64,000 nucleotides of DNA from Streptomyces wuyuanensis (GCF_900103455.1 NZ_FNHI01000007.1:233250-297249), one strand, 5' to 3'. Positions 18,347 to 28,256 are shown, counted from the stretch's first letter. The notes: generated by a model not told the origin, from the letters alone. Numbers and translations: made by a program.

Positions 18347-19444
18347 TCAGGACGAGTCCCGGACCACCAGCTCCGTCGGCAGGATGATCCTCGGCCGCTC
18401 CGGTCCGCTGCGGTCGGCGATCTCCTGAAGGAGGAGGCCGGCCATCCTGCGGCCCATCTCCTCGATCGGCTGACGGACGCTCGTGAGGGCCGGGTCCATA
18501 TGGCGGGCGACCGCGGAGTCGTCGAAGCCGACCAGGGCGACGTCGTCCGGGATACGGCGGCCGGCCTCGCGCAGGACCTGGCGGGCGCCGGCGGCCATGA
18601 CGTCGGAGGCGGCGAAGACCGCGTCCAGCGAGGGACAGCGGTCCAGCAGGGCGCGCATGGCACGGCTGCCGCCCTCCTCGGTGAAGTCGGCCGGCGCCAC
18701 CAGCCGCTCGTCGACGACCGCGCCCGACTCCGCGAGTGCGTCGCGGTAGCCGTCGAGGCGGCACTGGGCACCGTAGACGTCGAGCCGCCCCGTGATGGTC
18801 GCGATGGTCCGGCGGCCCCGGGCCAGCAGATGGGCGACGGCGGCGCGGGCGCCCCCGGTGTTGTCGGAGTCGACGGCGGCGAGCGGATCGGCCGCCGAGC
18901 GGCGGCCGCTGATGACGGCAGGGATCCCCAACTGCTCCAGCAGGTCGGGCAGCGGGTCGTCGGCGTGCACCGACACCAGCAGCACGCCGTCCACCCGGCC
19001 GGCTGCGAGGTAGTCGGCGAGTCTGCGGCGTTCGCGGTCCGACCCCGCGAAGGTGAGCAGCAGTTGCATATCGGTGTCGGCGAGGGCGGCGCCGACCCCG
19101 CGCACGATGTCGGAGAAGTACGGCTCCGCGAAGAACCGTGCTTCGGGCTCGGGGACGACGAGCGCGATGGCGTCGGTGCGGTTGGCGGCGAGCGACCGGG
19201 CGGCGCGGTTGGGTACGTAGCCGAGTTCGGCGACGGCCGCCTCGACGGCGGCCCGGGTCGCCTCGCTCACCCGCGGCGAGCCGTTGATCACCCGGGAGAC
19301 GGTGCCACGGCCGACGCCGGCCCGTGCGGCGACCTCCTCGAGGGTCGGTCTGCCCCCGCTGCGGCCCGAAGTCCTGGTCCCTCCGCGGGAGGCCGTGCGT
19401 GCCCCACCACCCACGGGGAAACCGGCATTCCGGCGATCGACCAT
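18347..19444 (-). CDS. cebR: LacI-family cellobiose repressor CebR
   Basis: CebR represses the cellobiose uptake operon and is released by cellobiose or cellotriose. The 365-residue protein has an N-terminal basic tail and then a LacI helix-turn-helix (PTLEEVAARAGVGRGTVSRV, about 34-53) with the hinge helix PNRAARSLA. A periplasmic-binding-protein-like sugar domain follows, including SDNTGGARAAVAHLL and VALVGFDDSAVARHM. I chose the ATG at 19444 because GGGAGG lies 6 bp upstream. An in-frame extension to 19525 has no support. The divergent cebE promoter contains a perfect CebR operator. Confidence 0.95.
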   Translation of the reverse strand: MVDRRNAGFPVGGGARTASRGGTRTSGRSGGRPTLEEVAARAGVGRGTVSRVINGSPRVSEATRAAVEAAVAELGYVPNRAARSLAANRTDAIALVVPEPEARFFAEPYFSDIVRGVGAALADTDMQLLLTFAGSDRERRRLADYLAAGRVDGVLLVSVHADDPLPDLLEQLGIPAVISGRRSAADPLAAVDSDNTGGARAAVAHLLARGRRTIATITGRLDVYGAQCRLDGYRDALAESGAVVDERLVAPADFTEEGGSRAMRALLDRCPSLDAVFAASDVMAAGARQVLREAGRRIPDDVALVGFDDSAVARHMDPALTSVRQPIEEMGRRMAGLLLQEIADRSGPERPRIILPTELVVRDSS

Positions 19445-19536
19445 GATCCGCCTCCCGTTCTCCCTGCCCCAGAACATTACGCGCCGGGAGCCTTGACACC
19501 CCTGCGGGGAGCCGCGACCCTTCAAGCCATCACGTA

Positions 19537-19550
19537 TGGGAGCGCTCCCA
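19537..19550. promoter_or_regulatory. CebR operator
   Basis: TGGGAGCGCTCCCA is an exact 14-bp palindrome identical to the published CebR-binding consensus. It lies between cebR and cebE, 117 bp before the cebE start. Confidence 0.96.
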
Positions 19551-19666
19551 CCGTACCTGACTCATTCAGAACCCGCACGTTCCCCGCCCGAGCCGCAGCT
19601 CCAACCGATGGGCGCACCGTGAGAGTTGGCCGGGGGGTCGGCACGTCAGGGCACTAGGAGGACGCA

Positions 19667-20980
19667 ATGCGCAGGACCGTAATCCTGGCGGTCGTAGCGG
19701 CGCTCGGCGCCGGGCTGCTGGCCGGCTGTGCCGAGGACAGCGAGGAACCGGGCGGCAGCTCCGCGAACGGCGGGGGCGGCGGCAAGGGCAAGACCACGAT
19801 CACCGTGGGGGTCTTCGGGGCCTTCGGGCTCAAGGAGGCCGGGCTCTACGACGAATACATGAAGCTCAACAAGAACATCGAGATCAAGCAGACCTCGATC
19901 GAGCGCAACGAGAACTACTACCCGCAGTTGCTCACCCACCTGGGCAGCGGCAGCGGTCTGGCCGACATCCAGGCCGTCGAGGTCAACAACATCGCCGAAA
20001 TCACGGCCACCCAGGCGGACAAGCTCGTCGACCTCGGCAAGGCCGAGGGTGTCAGCAAGGACGCCTTCCTGCCGTGGAAGTGGGCACAGGCCACGTCCAA
20101 GGACGGCAAGACCGTCGGCCTCGGCACGGACATCGGCCCGCAGGGCATCTGCTACCGCAAGGACCTCTTCGCCAAGGCCGGTCTTCCGACCGACCGCGAG
20201 GCCGTCGGCAAGCTCTGGGCCGGCGACTGGAACAAGTACCTTGCGGCCGGCAAGCAGTTCAAGGCCAAGGCGCCCAAGGGCACCGCGTTCGTGGACTCCG
20301 CCTCCGGCGTCATGGCCGCGATCACCGGTAGCAGCGCCAAGCGGTTCTACGACGAGAACGGCGAGGTCGTGTACAAGACCAACCCGGCCGTGAAGGAGGC
20401 CTGGGACATCGCCGCCGCCTTCGCGACGGAGGGGCTGACGGGCAAACTGCAGCAGTTCACGCCCGCCTGGGACCAGGGCTACGCCAACGGCACCTTCGCC
20501 ACGGTCTCCTGCCCGGCGTGGATGCTCGGCTACATCCAGGACAAGGGCGGCGCGGCCGGCAAGGACAAGTGGGACGTCGCACCCGCGCCGAAGCCCAGCA
20601 ACTGGGGCGGTTCGTTCCTGATCGTGCCCGAGGCCGGCAGGAACAAGACCGAGGCGGCGAAGCTCGCGGCCTGGCTGACCGCGCCCGAGCAGCAGGCGAA
20701 GCTCTTCGAGAAGCGCGGCAGCTTCCCGAGCGCCAAGGCGGCGTACTCGCTGCCCTCCGTGTCGGGTGCGAAGCACGACTACTTCGGCGGCGCGCCGATC
20801 GGCGAGATCTTCTCCCGGGCCGCGGAGGGCATCCCGGTCACGATCGTCGGCCCGAAGGACCTGGTGATCGCCCAGAACCTGGCCGACGTCGGCATGCTCC
20901 AGGTGGACCAGAAGGGCCGGTCGTCCAAGGAAGGCTGGGACGCCGCCGTGAAGGCCATCGACAACGCACTGGACCAGTGA
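19667..20980 (+). CDS. cebE: Cellobiose/cellotriose-binding lipoprotein CebE
   Basis: CebE captures cello-oligosaccharides for the CebFG permease. The 437-residue protein has a signal peptide ending in a lipobox (GLLAGC, Cys21), a Ser/Gly linker and a family 1 solute-binding fold with typical aromatic-rich segments such as LGTDIGPQGICYRKDLF and GGSFLIVPEAGRNK. AGGAGG lies 5 bp before the ATG. It heads the operon cebE-cebF-cebG-bglC under the CebR operator. The ATPase partner, MsiK in other streptomycetes, is not in this window. Confidence 0.94.
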   Translation: MRRTVILAVVAALGAGLLAGCAEDSEEPGGSSANGGGGGKGKTTITVGVFGAFGLKEAGLYDEYMKLNKNIEIKQTSIERNENYYPQLLTHLGSGSGLADIQAVEVNNIAEITATQADKLVDLGKAEGVSKDAFLPWKWAQATSKDGKTVGLGTDIGPQGICYRKDLFAKAGLPTDREAVGKLWAGDWNKYLAAGKQFKAKAPKGTAFVDSASGVMAAITGSSAKRFYDENGEVVYKTNPAVKEAWDIAAAFATEGLTGKLQQFTPAWDQGYANGTFATVSCPAWMLGYIQDKGGAAGKDKWDVAPAPKPSNWGGSFLIVPEAGRNKTEAAKLAAWLTAPEQQAKLFEKRGSFPSAKAAYSLPSVSGAKHDYFGGAPIGEIFSRAAEGIPVTIVGPKDLVIAQNLADVGMLQVDQKGRSSKEGWDAAVKAIDNALDQ

Positions 20981-22014
20981 CCGGACAGGTGACGCCAGTG
21001 ACCGGCATGGCCAGTGACGCCGCTGCCACCGCGCCCTCCAAGGAGGAGGGCGCGGCCCCGGCGCAGCGGCCCCCCGCCCGGGACCTCGCCGCCGAGCGGC
21101 GCCGGGCGCGGCGGAGCCGCTGGTACCGGCGGGACGTGCGGTGGAGCCCGTACGCCTTCGTCGCCCCCTTCTTCCTGTTCTTCGCGGCCTTCGGGCTGTT
21201 CCCGCTGCTCTACACCGGCTGGGCCTCGCTGCACCGGGTGGAGCTGACGGCGCCGACGGACATGGAGTGGGTGGGCCTGCGGAACTTCTCGCGGCTGATC
21301 GAGGACGAGTTCTTCTGGAACGCGCTGAAGAACACCTTCACCATCGGGATCATCTCGACGGTGCCGCAGCTGCTGATCGCCCTGGGCATCGCGCATCTCC
21401 TCAACTACAAGCTGCGCGGCTCGATGTTCTTCCGGGTCGCGGCCCTCACCCCGTACGCCACGTCCGTCGCGGCGGCCACGCTCGTCTTCGTCCTGATGTT
21501 CGGCCGGGACTACGGGATGATCAACTGGGCGCTGGGCCTCGCCGGGATCGATCCGGTCGACTGGCAGAACGGCGAGTGGACGTCCCAGATCGCGGTCTCG
21601 ACGATCGTCATCTGGCGCTGGACCGGCTACAACGCGCTGATCTACCTGGCGGCGATGCAGGCGATCCCGAACGATCTGTACGAGTCCGCCGCCCTCGACG
21701 GCGCGTCCCGCTGGCAGCAGTTCGTGCATGTGACCATCCCGTCGCTGCGGCCGACGATCCTGTTCACGTGTGTCGTGTCGACGATCGGCGCGACGCAGCT
21801 CTTCGGTGAGCCCCTGCTGTTCAACGGCGGCGCCGGGGCGACGGGCGGCGCCGACCACCAGTTCCAGACGCTCGGGCTCTATCTGTACGAGCAGGGCTGG
21901 GTGAACCTCCATCTCGGCCGGGCCTCGGCGATCGCCTGGACGATGTTCCTGATCCTGTTGCTGATCGGCGCGGTGAACTGGCTGCTCGTCCGCCGGCTCC
22001 GCAAGAGCGCCTGA
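20977..22014 (+). CDS. cebF: Cellobiose ABC transporter permease CebF
   Basis: A 345-residue MalF-type inner-membrane permease with six main helices after a 60-residue cytoplasmic N-terminus rich in Arg and Ala. The EAA loop, where the ATPase docks, is ESAALDGASRWQQFVHVTIP. The GTG at 20977 overlaps the cebE stop (GTGA), which favours coupling. Alternative in-frame starts are GTG 20989, GTG 20998 and ATG 21007, and the sequence does not decide between them. Confidence 0.93.
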   Translation: MTGQVTPVTGMASDAAATAPSKEEGAAPAQRPPARDLAAERRRARRSRWYRRDVRWSPYAFVAPFFLFFAAFGLFPLLYTGWASLHRVELTAPTDMEWVGLRNFSRLIEDEFFWNALKNTFTIGIISTVPQLLIALGIAHLLNYKLRGSMFFRVAALTPYATSVAAATLVFVLMFGRDYGMINWALGLAGIDPVDWQNGEWTSQIAVSTIVIWRWTGYNALIYLAAMQAIPNDLYESAALDGASRWQQFVHVTIPSLRPTILFTCVVSTIGATQLFGEPLLFNGGAGATGGADHQFQTLGLYLYEQGWVNLHLGRASAIAWTMFLILLLIGAVNWLLVRRLRKSA

Positions 22015-22023
22015 GGGGCTGAC

Positions 22024-22920
22024 GTGCTGAAGACCACCGAAGAACCGGCCATCACCGGGCCTGCGACCACCGCCAAGCGCCCGCGGATCCGCGCCGGCAG
22101 GCACCTGCACGGCGGGCGCATCACCCATGCCGTGCTGATCGTGTTCACCCTGGGCTCGCTCTTCCCGCTGGTGTGGACGGCGATCGCGGCGTCCCGCAAC
22201 AACACGCGGCTGGCCCAGACGCCCCCGCCCTTCTGGTTCGGCGGCAACCTGTTCAAGAACCTCGAAATCGCCTGGACCGACGCCAACATGGGCACGGCGC
22301 TGCTCAACACCACGGTCGTGGCGGGGTCCATCGCGGCGGGCACGGTGCTCTTCTCGACCCTCGCCGGCTTCGCCTTCGCCAAGCTCCGCTTCCGGTTCAA
22401 GAACCTCCTGATGCTGCTGGTGATCGGCACGATGATGGTGCCACCGCAGCTCAGCGTCGTCCCGCTGTACATGCTGATCGCGGAGCTGTCCTGGACCGAC
22501 CGGCTGCAGTCCGTCATCCTCCCCACGCTCGTCAGCGCCTTCGGGGTGTTCTTCATGCGGCAGTACCTCAGCGAGGCGCTGCCGACGGAGCTGATCGAGG
22601 CGGCCCGGGTGGACGGGGCGAGCAGCTGGCGGGTCGTGTGGCACGTGGTCTTCCCGGCCGCCCGGCCGGCGATGGCGGTGCTCGGGATGCTCACCTTCGT
22701 GATGGCGTGGAACGACTTCTTCTGGCCGATCATCGCGCTGACCCAGAACGGCAGTCCCACGGTCCAGGTGGCGCTCACCGGACTGGGCCGCGGCTACATA
22801 CCCGACCAGTCGGTGATCATGGCCGGTGCACTGCTGGGCACGCTGCCGCTGCTCATCGCCTTCGTGATCTTCGGCCGGCAGATCGTCGGCGGCATCATGC
22901 AGGGCGCGGTCAAGGGCTGA
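22024..22920 (+). CDS. cebG: Cellobiose ABC transporter permease CebG
   Basis: A 298-residue MalG-type permease with six helices. It partners CebF, and the EAA loop is [20 protein letters not shown]. It starts with GTG 22024, with GAGGGG about 6 bp upstream and 9 bp after the cebF stop. The C-terminus ends in the hydrophobic [20 protein letters not shown] typical of the family. Confidence 0.93.
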   Translation: MLKTTEEPAITGPATTAKRPRIRAGRHLHGGRITHAVLIVFTLGSLFPLVWTAIAASRNNTRLAQTPPPFWFGGNLFKNLEIAWTDANMGTALLNTTVVAGSIAAGTVLFSTLAGFAFAKLRFRFKNLLMLLVIGTMMVPPQLSVVPLYMLIAELSWTDRLQSVILPTLVSAFGVFFMRQYLSEALPTELIEAARVDGASSWRVVWHVVFPAARPAMAVLGMLTFVMAWNDFFWPIIALTQNGSPTVQVALTGLGRGYIPDQSVIMAGALLGTLPLLIAFVIFGRQIVGGIMQGAVKG

Positions 22921-22967
22921 CGCCGCCTCCACCTCCTTCCTCCTTCGCACACATCGGGAGCTCCTCC

Positions 22968-24374
22968 ATGTCCGTCAGCTTTCCGCCCGGCTTCCTGTGG
23001 GGCACCGCCACCGCCGCCTACCAGATCGAGGGCGCGGTGCGGGAGGGCGGCCGTACGCCGTCGATCTGGGACACCTTCAGCCACACGCCCGGCAAGGTGG
23101 AGAACGGGGACACCGGCGATGTCGCCGTGGACCACTTCCACCGCCGCGCGGACGACGTCCGGCTCATGTCCGAACTCGGAGTCAACGCCTACCGGTTCTC
23201 CGTCTCCTGGCCGCGGGTCCAGCCGACCGGCCGGGGCCCGGCCGTCCAGCGCGGACTCGACTTCTACCGGGCGCTCGTCGACGACCTGCTGGACCACGGG
23301 ATCACGCCCGTGCTGACCCTGTACCACTGGGACCTGCCGCAGGAGCTGGAGACGGCCGGCGGCTGGCCCGAGCGCGACACGGCGCGCCGGTTCGCCGACT
23401 ACGCCCGTATCGTCGCCGAGGCTTTGGGCGACCGGGTGGAGCGGTGGACCACTCTCAACGAGCCCTGGTGCAGCGCGTTCCTGGGGTACGCCTCGGGGGT
23501 GCACGCCCCGGGCCGCACGGATCCCGTGGCCTCGCTCCGCGCCGCCCACCACCTGAACCTGGGCCACGGGCTGGCCGCCCAGGCGCTGCGCACCGCTCTG
23601 CCCGCCCGCGGCCAGGTGTCCGTGAGCATCAACCCCAGCGCGGTCAGGGCCAGGACGGACTCGGAGGCCGATCTCGACGCCCGGCGCAGGATCGACGCGC
23701 TGGCCAACCGCGTCTTCACCGACCCGATGCTGAACGGCACGTACCCCGCGGACCTCCTCGCGGACACGGAACGCCTCACGGACTGGTCGTTCGTCCACGG
23801 TGACGACCTGGCCGTCATCCGGCACCCCCTCGACTCGCTGGGCATCAACTACTACTCACCGTCCGTTGTATCCGCCGCCACTGACAGTGACGGCACTCCG
23901 GAGCGGAGCGACGGCCACGGCGGAGGCGCGCACTCCCCCTGGCCGGGCGCCGACGCGGTCGCCTTCCACCAACCGCCCGGCGACGTCACGGACATGGGCT
24001 GGCCGGTGGACCCGACCGGCCTCCACGACCTGTTGATGCGCTACTCCCGCGAGGCCCCCGGGCTGCCGCTCGTGATCACCGAGAACGGCGCGGCCTACCC
24101 CGACAAGCCGGGCGACGACGGCACCGTCCACGACCCCGAGCGGATCCGCTACCTCCACGGCCATCTCTCCGCCGTGCACCGCGCGATGGCGGACGGCGCC
24201 GACGTCCGGGGCTACTTCCTCTGGTCCCTGCTGGACAACTTCGAGTGGGCGTACGGCTACGGGAAGCGCTTCGGCGCCGTGTACGTCGACTACGACACCC
24301 AGACCCGCACCCCGAAGTCCAGCGCCCACTGGTACGGCGAGCTGGCCCGGACGGGAGTGCTCCCCGACTGCTGA
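22968..24374 (+). CDS. bglC: GH1 beta-glucosidase BglC
   Basis: BglC hydrolyses imported cellobiose to glucose in the cytoplasm. The 468-residue protein is a single GH1 barrel without a signal peptide. The acid/base Glu165 is in TLNEPW and the nucleophile Glu372 in ITENGAAY. The N-terminus [14 protein letters not shown] and the C-terminal [18 protein letters not shown] are GH1 signatures. The ATG at 22968 has GGGAG 7 bp upstream. It lies 47 bp after cebG and is probably co-transcribed, and two GC-rich hairpins follow. Confidence 0.95.
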   Translation: MSVSFPPGFLWGTATAAYQIEGAVREGGRTPSIWDTFSHTPGKVENGDTGDVAVDHFHRRADDVRLMSELGVNAYRFSVSWPRVQPTGRGPAVQRGLDFYRALVDDLLDHGITPVLTLYHWDLPQELETAGGWPERDTARRFADYARIVAEALGDRVERWTTLNEPWCSAFLGYASGVHAPGRTDPVASLRAAHHLNLGHGLAAQALRTALPARGQVSVSINPSAVRARTDSEADLDARRRIDALANRVFTDPMLNGTYPADLLADTERLTDWSFVHGDDLAVIRHPLDSLGINYYSPSVVSAATDSDGTPERSDGHGGGAHSPWPGADAVAFHQPPGDVTDMGWPVDPTGLHDLLMRYSREAPGLPLVITENGAAYPDKPGDDGTVHDPERIRYLHGHLSAVHRAMADGADVRGYFLWSLLDNFEWAYGYGKRFGAVYVDYDTQTRTPKSSAHWYGELARTGVLPDC

Positions 24375-24388
24375 CCGCCCAACAGGAC

Positions 24389-24429
24389 GCGCGCCCCGGC
24401 CGGGTGGGGGGTCACCGGCCGGGGCGCGC
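24389..24429. terminator. Hairpin terminator after bglC
   Basis: GCGCGCCCCGGCCGG (24389-24403) pairs perfectly with 24415-24429 (15 bp), 14 bp after the bglC stop. Confidence 0.88.
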
Positions 24430-24442
24430 CGTGGGGGGTTTC

Positions 24443-24496
24443 GTGGCCGCGGATCACCGGTGGGGCGGGAGGGGACCCCACCGGTGCCGCGGCCAC
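24443..24496. terminator. Second hairpin, after the convergent chitinase gene
   Basis: GTGGCCGCGG and CCGCGGCCAC form the outer 10-bp stem, with an inner CCGGTGGGG/CCCCACCGG stem. It begins 12 bp after the stop of the minus-strand GH18 gene and probably terminates it. Confidence 0.8.
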
Positions 24497-24507
24497 GGGG
24501 CGGGCGG

Positions 24508-25998
24508 CTACTCGTAGGCGGCGAACGCCTTCGTGAACGCCAGCGGCTCCTGGAGGATCGAACTGCAGGTGGCGTCGGCGGAGTTCTGGGCCCCGCCCGG
24601 GCACTGCCTGTCCCGGGACGAGGACCACATGGCCAGCCACCCGATGCCCTTCGACTTCGCGAAGTCGACCAGCTGGGCCGCGTCGTCGACCTTGAAGATC
24701 TCGGTCGTGACGTCGTTGACGCCGATCATCGGCGTGACCGCGACGGTCTTCCACGCGGCCGCGTCGGAGAGACCGAGGACGCCCTTGATCTGGGCCTGGG
24801 TGGCCGTGGCCGCCTGGATCGCGTAGGTGCCCATGTCGCCGCTGTACGCGGGCCCGTAGTCCATGGCCATGATGTTGACCGCGTCGGTCCGCACACCGTT
24901 CTTCCTGGCGTCGGCGAGCAGGTCGATCCCCGGCTGGGTGAGCCCTTCGGGCATGACGGGGAGGGTGAACGAGACGTCCAGCCCGGGGTGCTTCTTCTGG
25001 AGCTGCGCGATGGCCTGCGAGCGGCGGGTGTTGGCGGCCGTGTCCGGGAGCGCCGCGCCCTCGACGTCGAAGTCGACCTTGGTGAGTCCGTACTGGTCGA
25101 CGACCTTGCCGTACGCGGCGGCGAGTTCGCCGGAGGTGGCGCAGTTGAGGGCGAGCTCATGGCCGGCCGCGCCGCCGAAGGACACCCTGACGTCGCCGCC
25201 CTTGGCGCGAAGCGCGGATATCTGGGCCGCGACCCTGTCGTTCGCGAGGTCGGTGACGCCGCCCCACAGCGGGGCGCAGCCGCCGCCGGAGGTGACGAAG
25301 GCCAGCGTGAAGTCCTTCACCCCGGTTCGGGCGGCCGTGTCGAGCATGTCGTAGGCCGGGTGGAGGGAGGTGTCGATGTACGGGGCGAACTTCCCGGCGC
25401 CGCCGGCGGCCGGGGGCGTGGCGGTGACCGTGGCCGTCGGCGTGCCGGTGGGCGACGGAGTGGCCGTCGCGGTGGGGGCCGGGGGCTTCGTCGTGCCGGT
25501 CGCCGTGGGGGACGGCGTCGGCTGCCCGGTCGGGCGCCCGCTCGGCCGGGGCGTGGCGCCGCCGCCGGGGGAACAGGCCACCTCGTCGATGAGGCAGCCG
25601 GACGGGTCGCCCGCCTCGCCGCTCGCGGAGGTGACGAAGCCGACGGTGACGGAAGCGCCCGGCGCGAGCTGCTTGTTCCAGCTCGCCGGCCGGACGGTGA
25701 CGTGCCGTCCGCTGACGGTGTGGTCCCCGTTCCAGAGGGAGCCGATGCGCGTGCCCGCGGGCAGGTCGAACTCGAGCGTCCAGCCGGACCGGGCCTCGCC
25801 GCTGTCGTTGGTGATGACGTACTGCCCGGTGTAACCGCCGTCCCAGGAGCTGGTCCTGGTGTACGCGGCGCCCACCGCGGCCGCCTGCGCCGTCCCGGTG
25901 AACGCGAACGCCGCGCCGACCACGACCGCGGCGGCCACGACCGCGCCGATCGCCTTCGCTCTGCCGCTCGCCCTGCGCCGGTGCGTGCTGCTGCCCAT
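24508..25998 (-). CDS. Secreted GH18 chitinase with N-terminal CBM2
   Basis: The 496-residue protein is an exported enzyme predicted to cut chitin. A long signal peptide (about 1-42, hydrophobic AIGAVVAAAVVVGAAFAF) precedes a CBM2 domain (about 44-145, with SGWTLEFDLPAGTRIGSLWN). Next come a Pro/Thr/Ala linker and a ChiD-like GH18 barrel, with catalytic residues Asp309, Asp311 and Glu313 in VDFDVEG. The ATG at 25998 is chosen as the first residue of the signal. No DasR-like site is visible upstream, unlike the other chitinase here. Specificity could also be cello-oligosaccharide-associated, given its position next to the ceb operon, but the catalytic domain says chitin. Confidence 0.88.
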   Translation of the reverse strand: MGSSTHRRRASGRAKAIGAVVAAAVVVGAAFAFTGTAQAAAVGAAYTRTSSWDGGYTGQYVITNDSGEARSGWTLEFDLPAGTRIGSLWNGDHTVSGRHVTVRPASWNKQLAPGASVTVGFVTSASGEAGDPSGCLIDEVACSPGGGATPRPSGRPTGQPTPSPTATGTTKPPAPTATATPSPTGTPTATVTATPPAAGGAGKFAPYIDTSLHPAYDMLDTAARTGVKDFTLAFVTSGGGCAPLWGGVTDLANDRVAAQISALRAKGGDVRVSFGGAAGHELALNCATSGELAAAYGKVVDQYGLTKVDFDVEGAALPDTAANTRRSQAIAQLQKKHPGLDVSFTLPVMPEGLTQPGIDLLADARKNGVRTDAVNIMAMDYGPAYSGDMGTYAIQAATATQAQIKGVLGLSDAAAWKTVAVTPMIGVNDVTTEIFKVDDAAQLVDFAKSKGIGWLAMWSSSRDRQCPGGAQNSADATCSSILQEPLAFTKAFAAYE

Positions 25999-26160
25999 CG
26001 CGTGTGCCTGCCTCTGTGTGACGGAAGGGGGGTGCGGCAGCACGCTAGCGACCACGGATCGGGCAAAGCGCCTGATCCGGACGTCGGCCCGGGTTCTTAG
26101 GGTGCGCTTAAGGACGGCATCGGAGGCGGTTAAAGGTTCCCTCCCAGCGCGCTTGCGGCG

Positions 26161-27570
26161 TCAGACCTCCGCGCCCCTGCGGTTTCCGGAGCCGCCCTTC
26201 CTGCGCCGGTTGGTGCGGTGCCCCAGCCGGCCCTGCGGGCGCTGCGCGGCACGGCCGAGCCCGATCCAGATGCGGACCTCCGTACCGCCCAGCACGGAGT
26301 GCCCGATGCGCACATCGCCACCGGTCGACTCGGCGACCCGCCGCACGATGTCCAGTCCGAGGCCGGTCGAGCCGTCCCTGGCACCGCTGTTGCCGCGGGT
26401 CAGGGCCGCCTCCGGGTCGGCGATGCCGGGGCCGGCGTCCGAGACGAGCACGATCACGGCGTCGTCGCCGTTGTGCACGTCCAGCGAGAAGGCGGTGCCC
26501 TCCGGCGTGTGGCGGAAGACGTTGCCGAGCAGCGCGTCGAGGGCCGCGGCGAGTTCGGGCCTGGCCACGGGGATGCGCACCGGGCGGTCCACGCCGGCGA
26601 GGCGCACCTTGCGCCCCTCGTCCTCGGCGAGCGCCGACCAGAACTCCATGCGCTCCCGCACGACTTCGGAGACGTCGCAGCCCGCGCCCGGTCCGGTCGC
26701 CTGGGTCTGAGGCTTGGCCTCCCGCGCGGTACGGATGATGGTGTCGACCTCGCGCTCCAGCTGCTCGACGGCGGCCCTGGTCTGGTCGGCCGCCGGGCCG
26801 GTGCCCAGCGAGGCCGCGTTGAGCCGGAGCACGGTCAGCGGGGTGCGCAGCCGGTGCGACAGGTCGGCGGCCAGCTCGCGCTCGTTGGCGAGCAGCTGGA
26901 CGACCTGGTCGGCCATGGAGTTGAAGGCGACGGCGGCGGAGCGCAGTTCGGTGGGCCCCTCCTCCGGGACCCTGGCCCCCAACTGCCCTTCGCCGAGGTC
27001 GTGCGCGGCGCCCGCGAGCCGCTGGGCGGGCCGCACCATCCGTACACCGAGCCGGTCGGCGACGGCGACCGAGCCGACGACGAGCGCGACGCCGACGCCC
27101 GCGAGCACCAGCCAGGCGGTCGTCACGCCGTTCCCGACCTCGTCCTCCGGGACGTACACCTCGACGATGGCGATCTTCCCCGAGCTCAGCGCGGTGGGCT
27201 GGAGCAGCGCGGAACCGTCCGTGACGTCCGTGATGGAGGCGCGGCCGATCCGCTGGGTGGTGGCGAGGTCCCTGACGGTGGCCCGCCGGGTGCCGATCTC
27301 CAGATCCTGACCGCCGGTCTCGTCGGAGGCGGGCACGTGAACGGCCATCCGCCCCGCCGCCCCGGCCTGTGTGGAGGCGACGGCCCGCTCCAGCTGGCGC
27401 CGGTCGGTGGTGATGGACAGCGTCGGACCGATCGCGGCGGCCTGCCGCTCGGCGTTGGAGAACGCCCGGTCCCTGGCCATCTCCTGGATGACGAGCCCGA
27501 GCGGTACGGCGAAGGCCAGCACGACCATTGTGGTGACCGCCAGGGAGACTCTGACCAGGGCCCATCTCAT
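26161..27570 (-). CDS. Two-component sensor histidine kinase
   Basis: A 469-residue membrane kinase. Helices at about 8-28 and 151-172 flank an extracytoplasmic sensor region. A HAMP linker follows, then the dimerisation domain with His239 in ADLSHRLRTPL and an HATPase domain with SDAGPGIADPE and STGLGLDIVRRV. It ends in an Arg/Gly-rich tail. The ATG at 27570 overlaps the response regulator stop (ATGA), so the pair is one operon. The signal sensed is unknown. Confidence 0.93.
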   Translation of the reverse strand: MRWALVRVSLAVTTMVVLAFAVPLGLVIQEMARDRAFSNAERQAAAIGPTLSITTDRRQLERAVASTQAGAAGRMAVHVPASDETGGQDLEIGTRRATVRDLATTQRIGRASITDVTDGSALLQPTALSSGKIAIVEVYVPEDEVGNGVTTAWLVLAGVGVALVVGSVAVADRLGVRMVRPAQRLAGAAHDLGEGQLGARVPEEGPTELRSAAVAFNSMADQVVQLLANERELAADLSHRLRTPLTVLRLNAASLGTGPAADQTRAAVEQLEREVDTIIRTAREAKPQTQATGPGAGCDVSEVVRERMEFWSALAEDEGRKVRLAGVDRPVRIPVARPELAAALDALLGNVFRHTPEGTAFSLDVHNGDDAVIVLVSDAGPGIADPEAALTRGNSGARDGSTGLGLDIVRRVAESTGGDVRIGHSVLGGTEVRIWIGLGRAAQRPQGRLGHRTNRRRKGGSGNRRGAEV

Positions 27571-28256
27571 CTCGGCGGCTCCAGTTTCACGCCGACACCG
27601 CGGAGGGTGTGCAGATAGCGGGGGCGTGCGGCGGTCTCCCCCAACTTCCGCCGCAGCCAGGACAGATGCACATCGATCGTCTGGTCGTCGCCGTAGGACT
27701 GCTGCCACACCTCGGCGAGCAGTTCCTTGCGGGGCACGACGACCCCCGGACGCCCGGCGAGGAAGGCCAGCAGATCGAATTCGCGCCGGGTCAGGTCGAG
27801 CCGGCTGCCGTCCAGTTCCGCCTGCCGGCGAAGCGGGTCGATGGACAGGCCGCCGACCTGGATGACCCTGCTGGGCGGGGCCTCGCCCGCGGCGGCGCGC
27901 GACCGGCGCAGCACGGCCGACATCCGCGCCGACAGGTGCTCCACCGAGAACGGCTTGGTGAGGTAGTCGTCCGCGCCGTCGTTGAGGAGGCGCACGATCT
28001 CCGTCTCGTCGTCCCGCGCGGTCGCGATGATGACCGGCACGTCGGTGATGCCGCGCAGCATCTTGAGCGCCTCGGCCCCGTCGAGATCAGGCAGTCCGAG
28101 GTCGAGAATGACCACGTCGAACCGGAAATGGGCGACTTCGCGCAGCGCCTCCAGGGCCGTCCCGACGCTCCTGACGGTGTGGGAGGCCTCGGTCAAGTGC
28201 CTGATGAGGGCGGAGCGCACGAACTGGTCGTCCTCGACCACGAGCACACTTGCCAT
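27567..28256 (-). CDS. OmpR/PhoB-type response regulator
   Basis: A 229-residue regulator with a receiver domain (acidic pair at 9-10, phospho-acceptor Asp52 in ILDLGLPD, Lys in LTKPFS) and a C-terminal winged-helix DNA-binding domain ending TLRGVGVKLE. It is translated first in the operon and its stop overlaps the kinase start. The ATG at 28256 is preferred over 28265, because the protein then begins at the first beta-strand (ASVLVVEDD). Confidence 0.93.
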   Translation of the reverse strand: MASVLVVEDDQFVRSALIRHLTEASHTVRSVGTALEALREVAHFRFDVVILDLGLPDLDGAEALKMLRGITDVPVIIATARDDETEIVRLLNDGADDYLTKPFSVEHLSARMSAVLRRSRAAAGEAPPSRVIQVGGLSIDPLRRQAELDGSRLDLTRREFDLLAFLAGRPGVVVPRKELLAEVWQQSYGDDQTIDVHLSWLRRKLGETAARPRYLHTLRGVGVKLEPPR

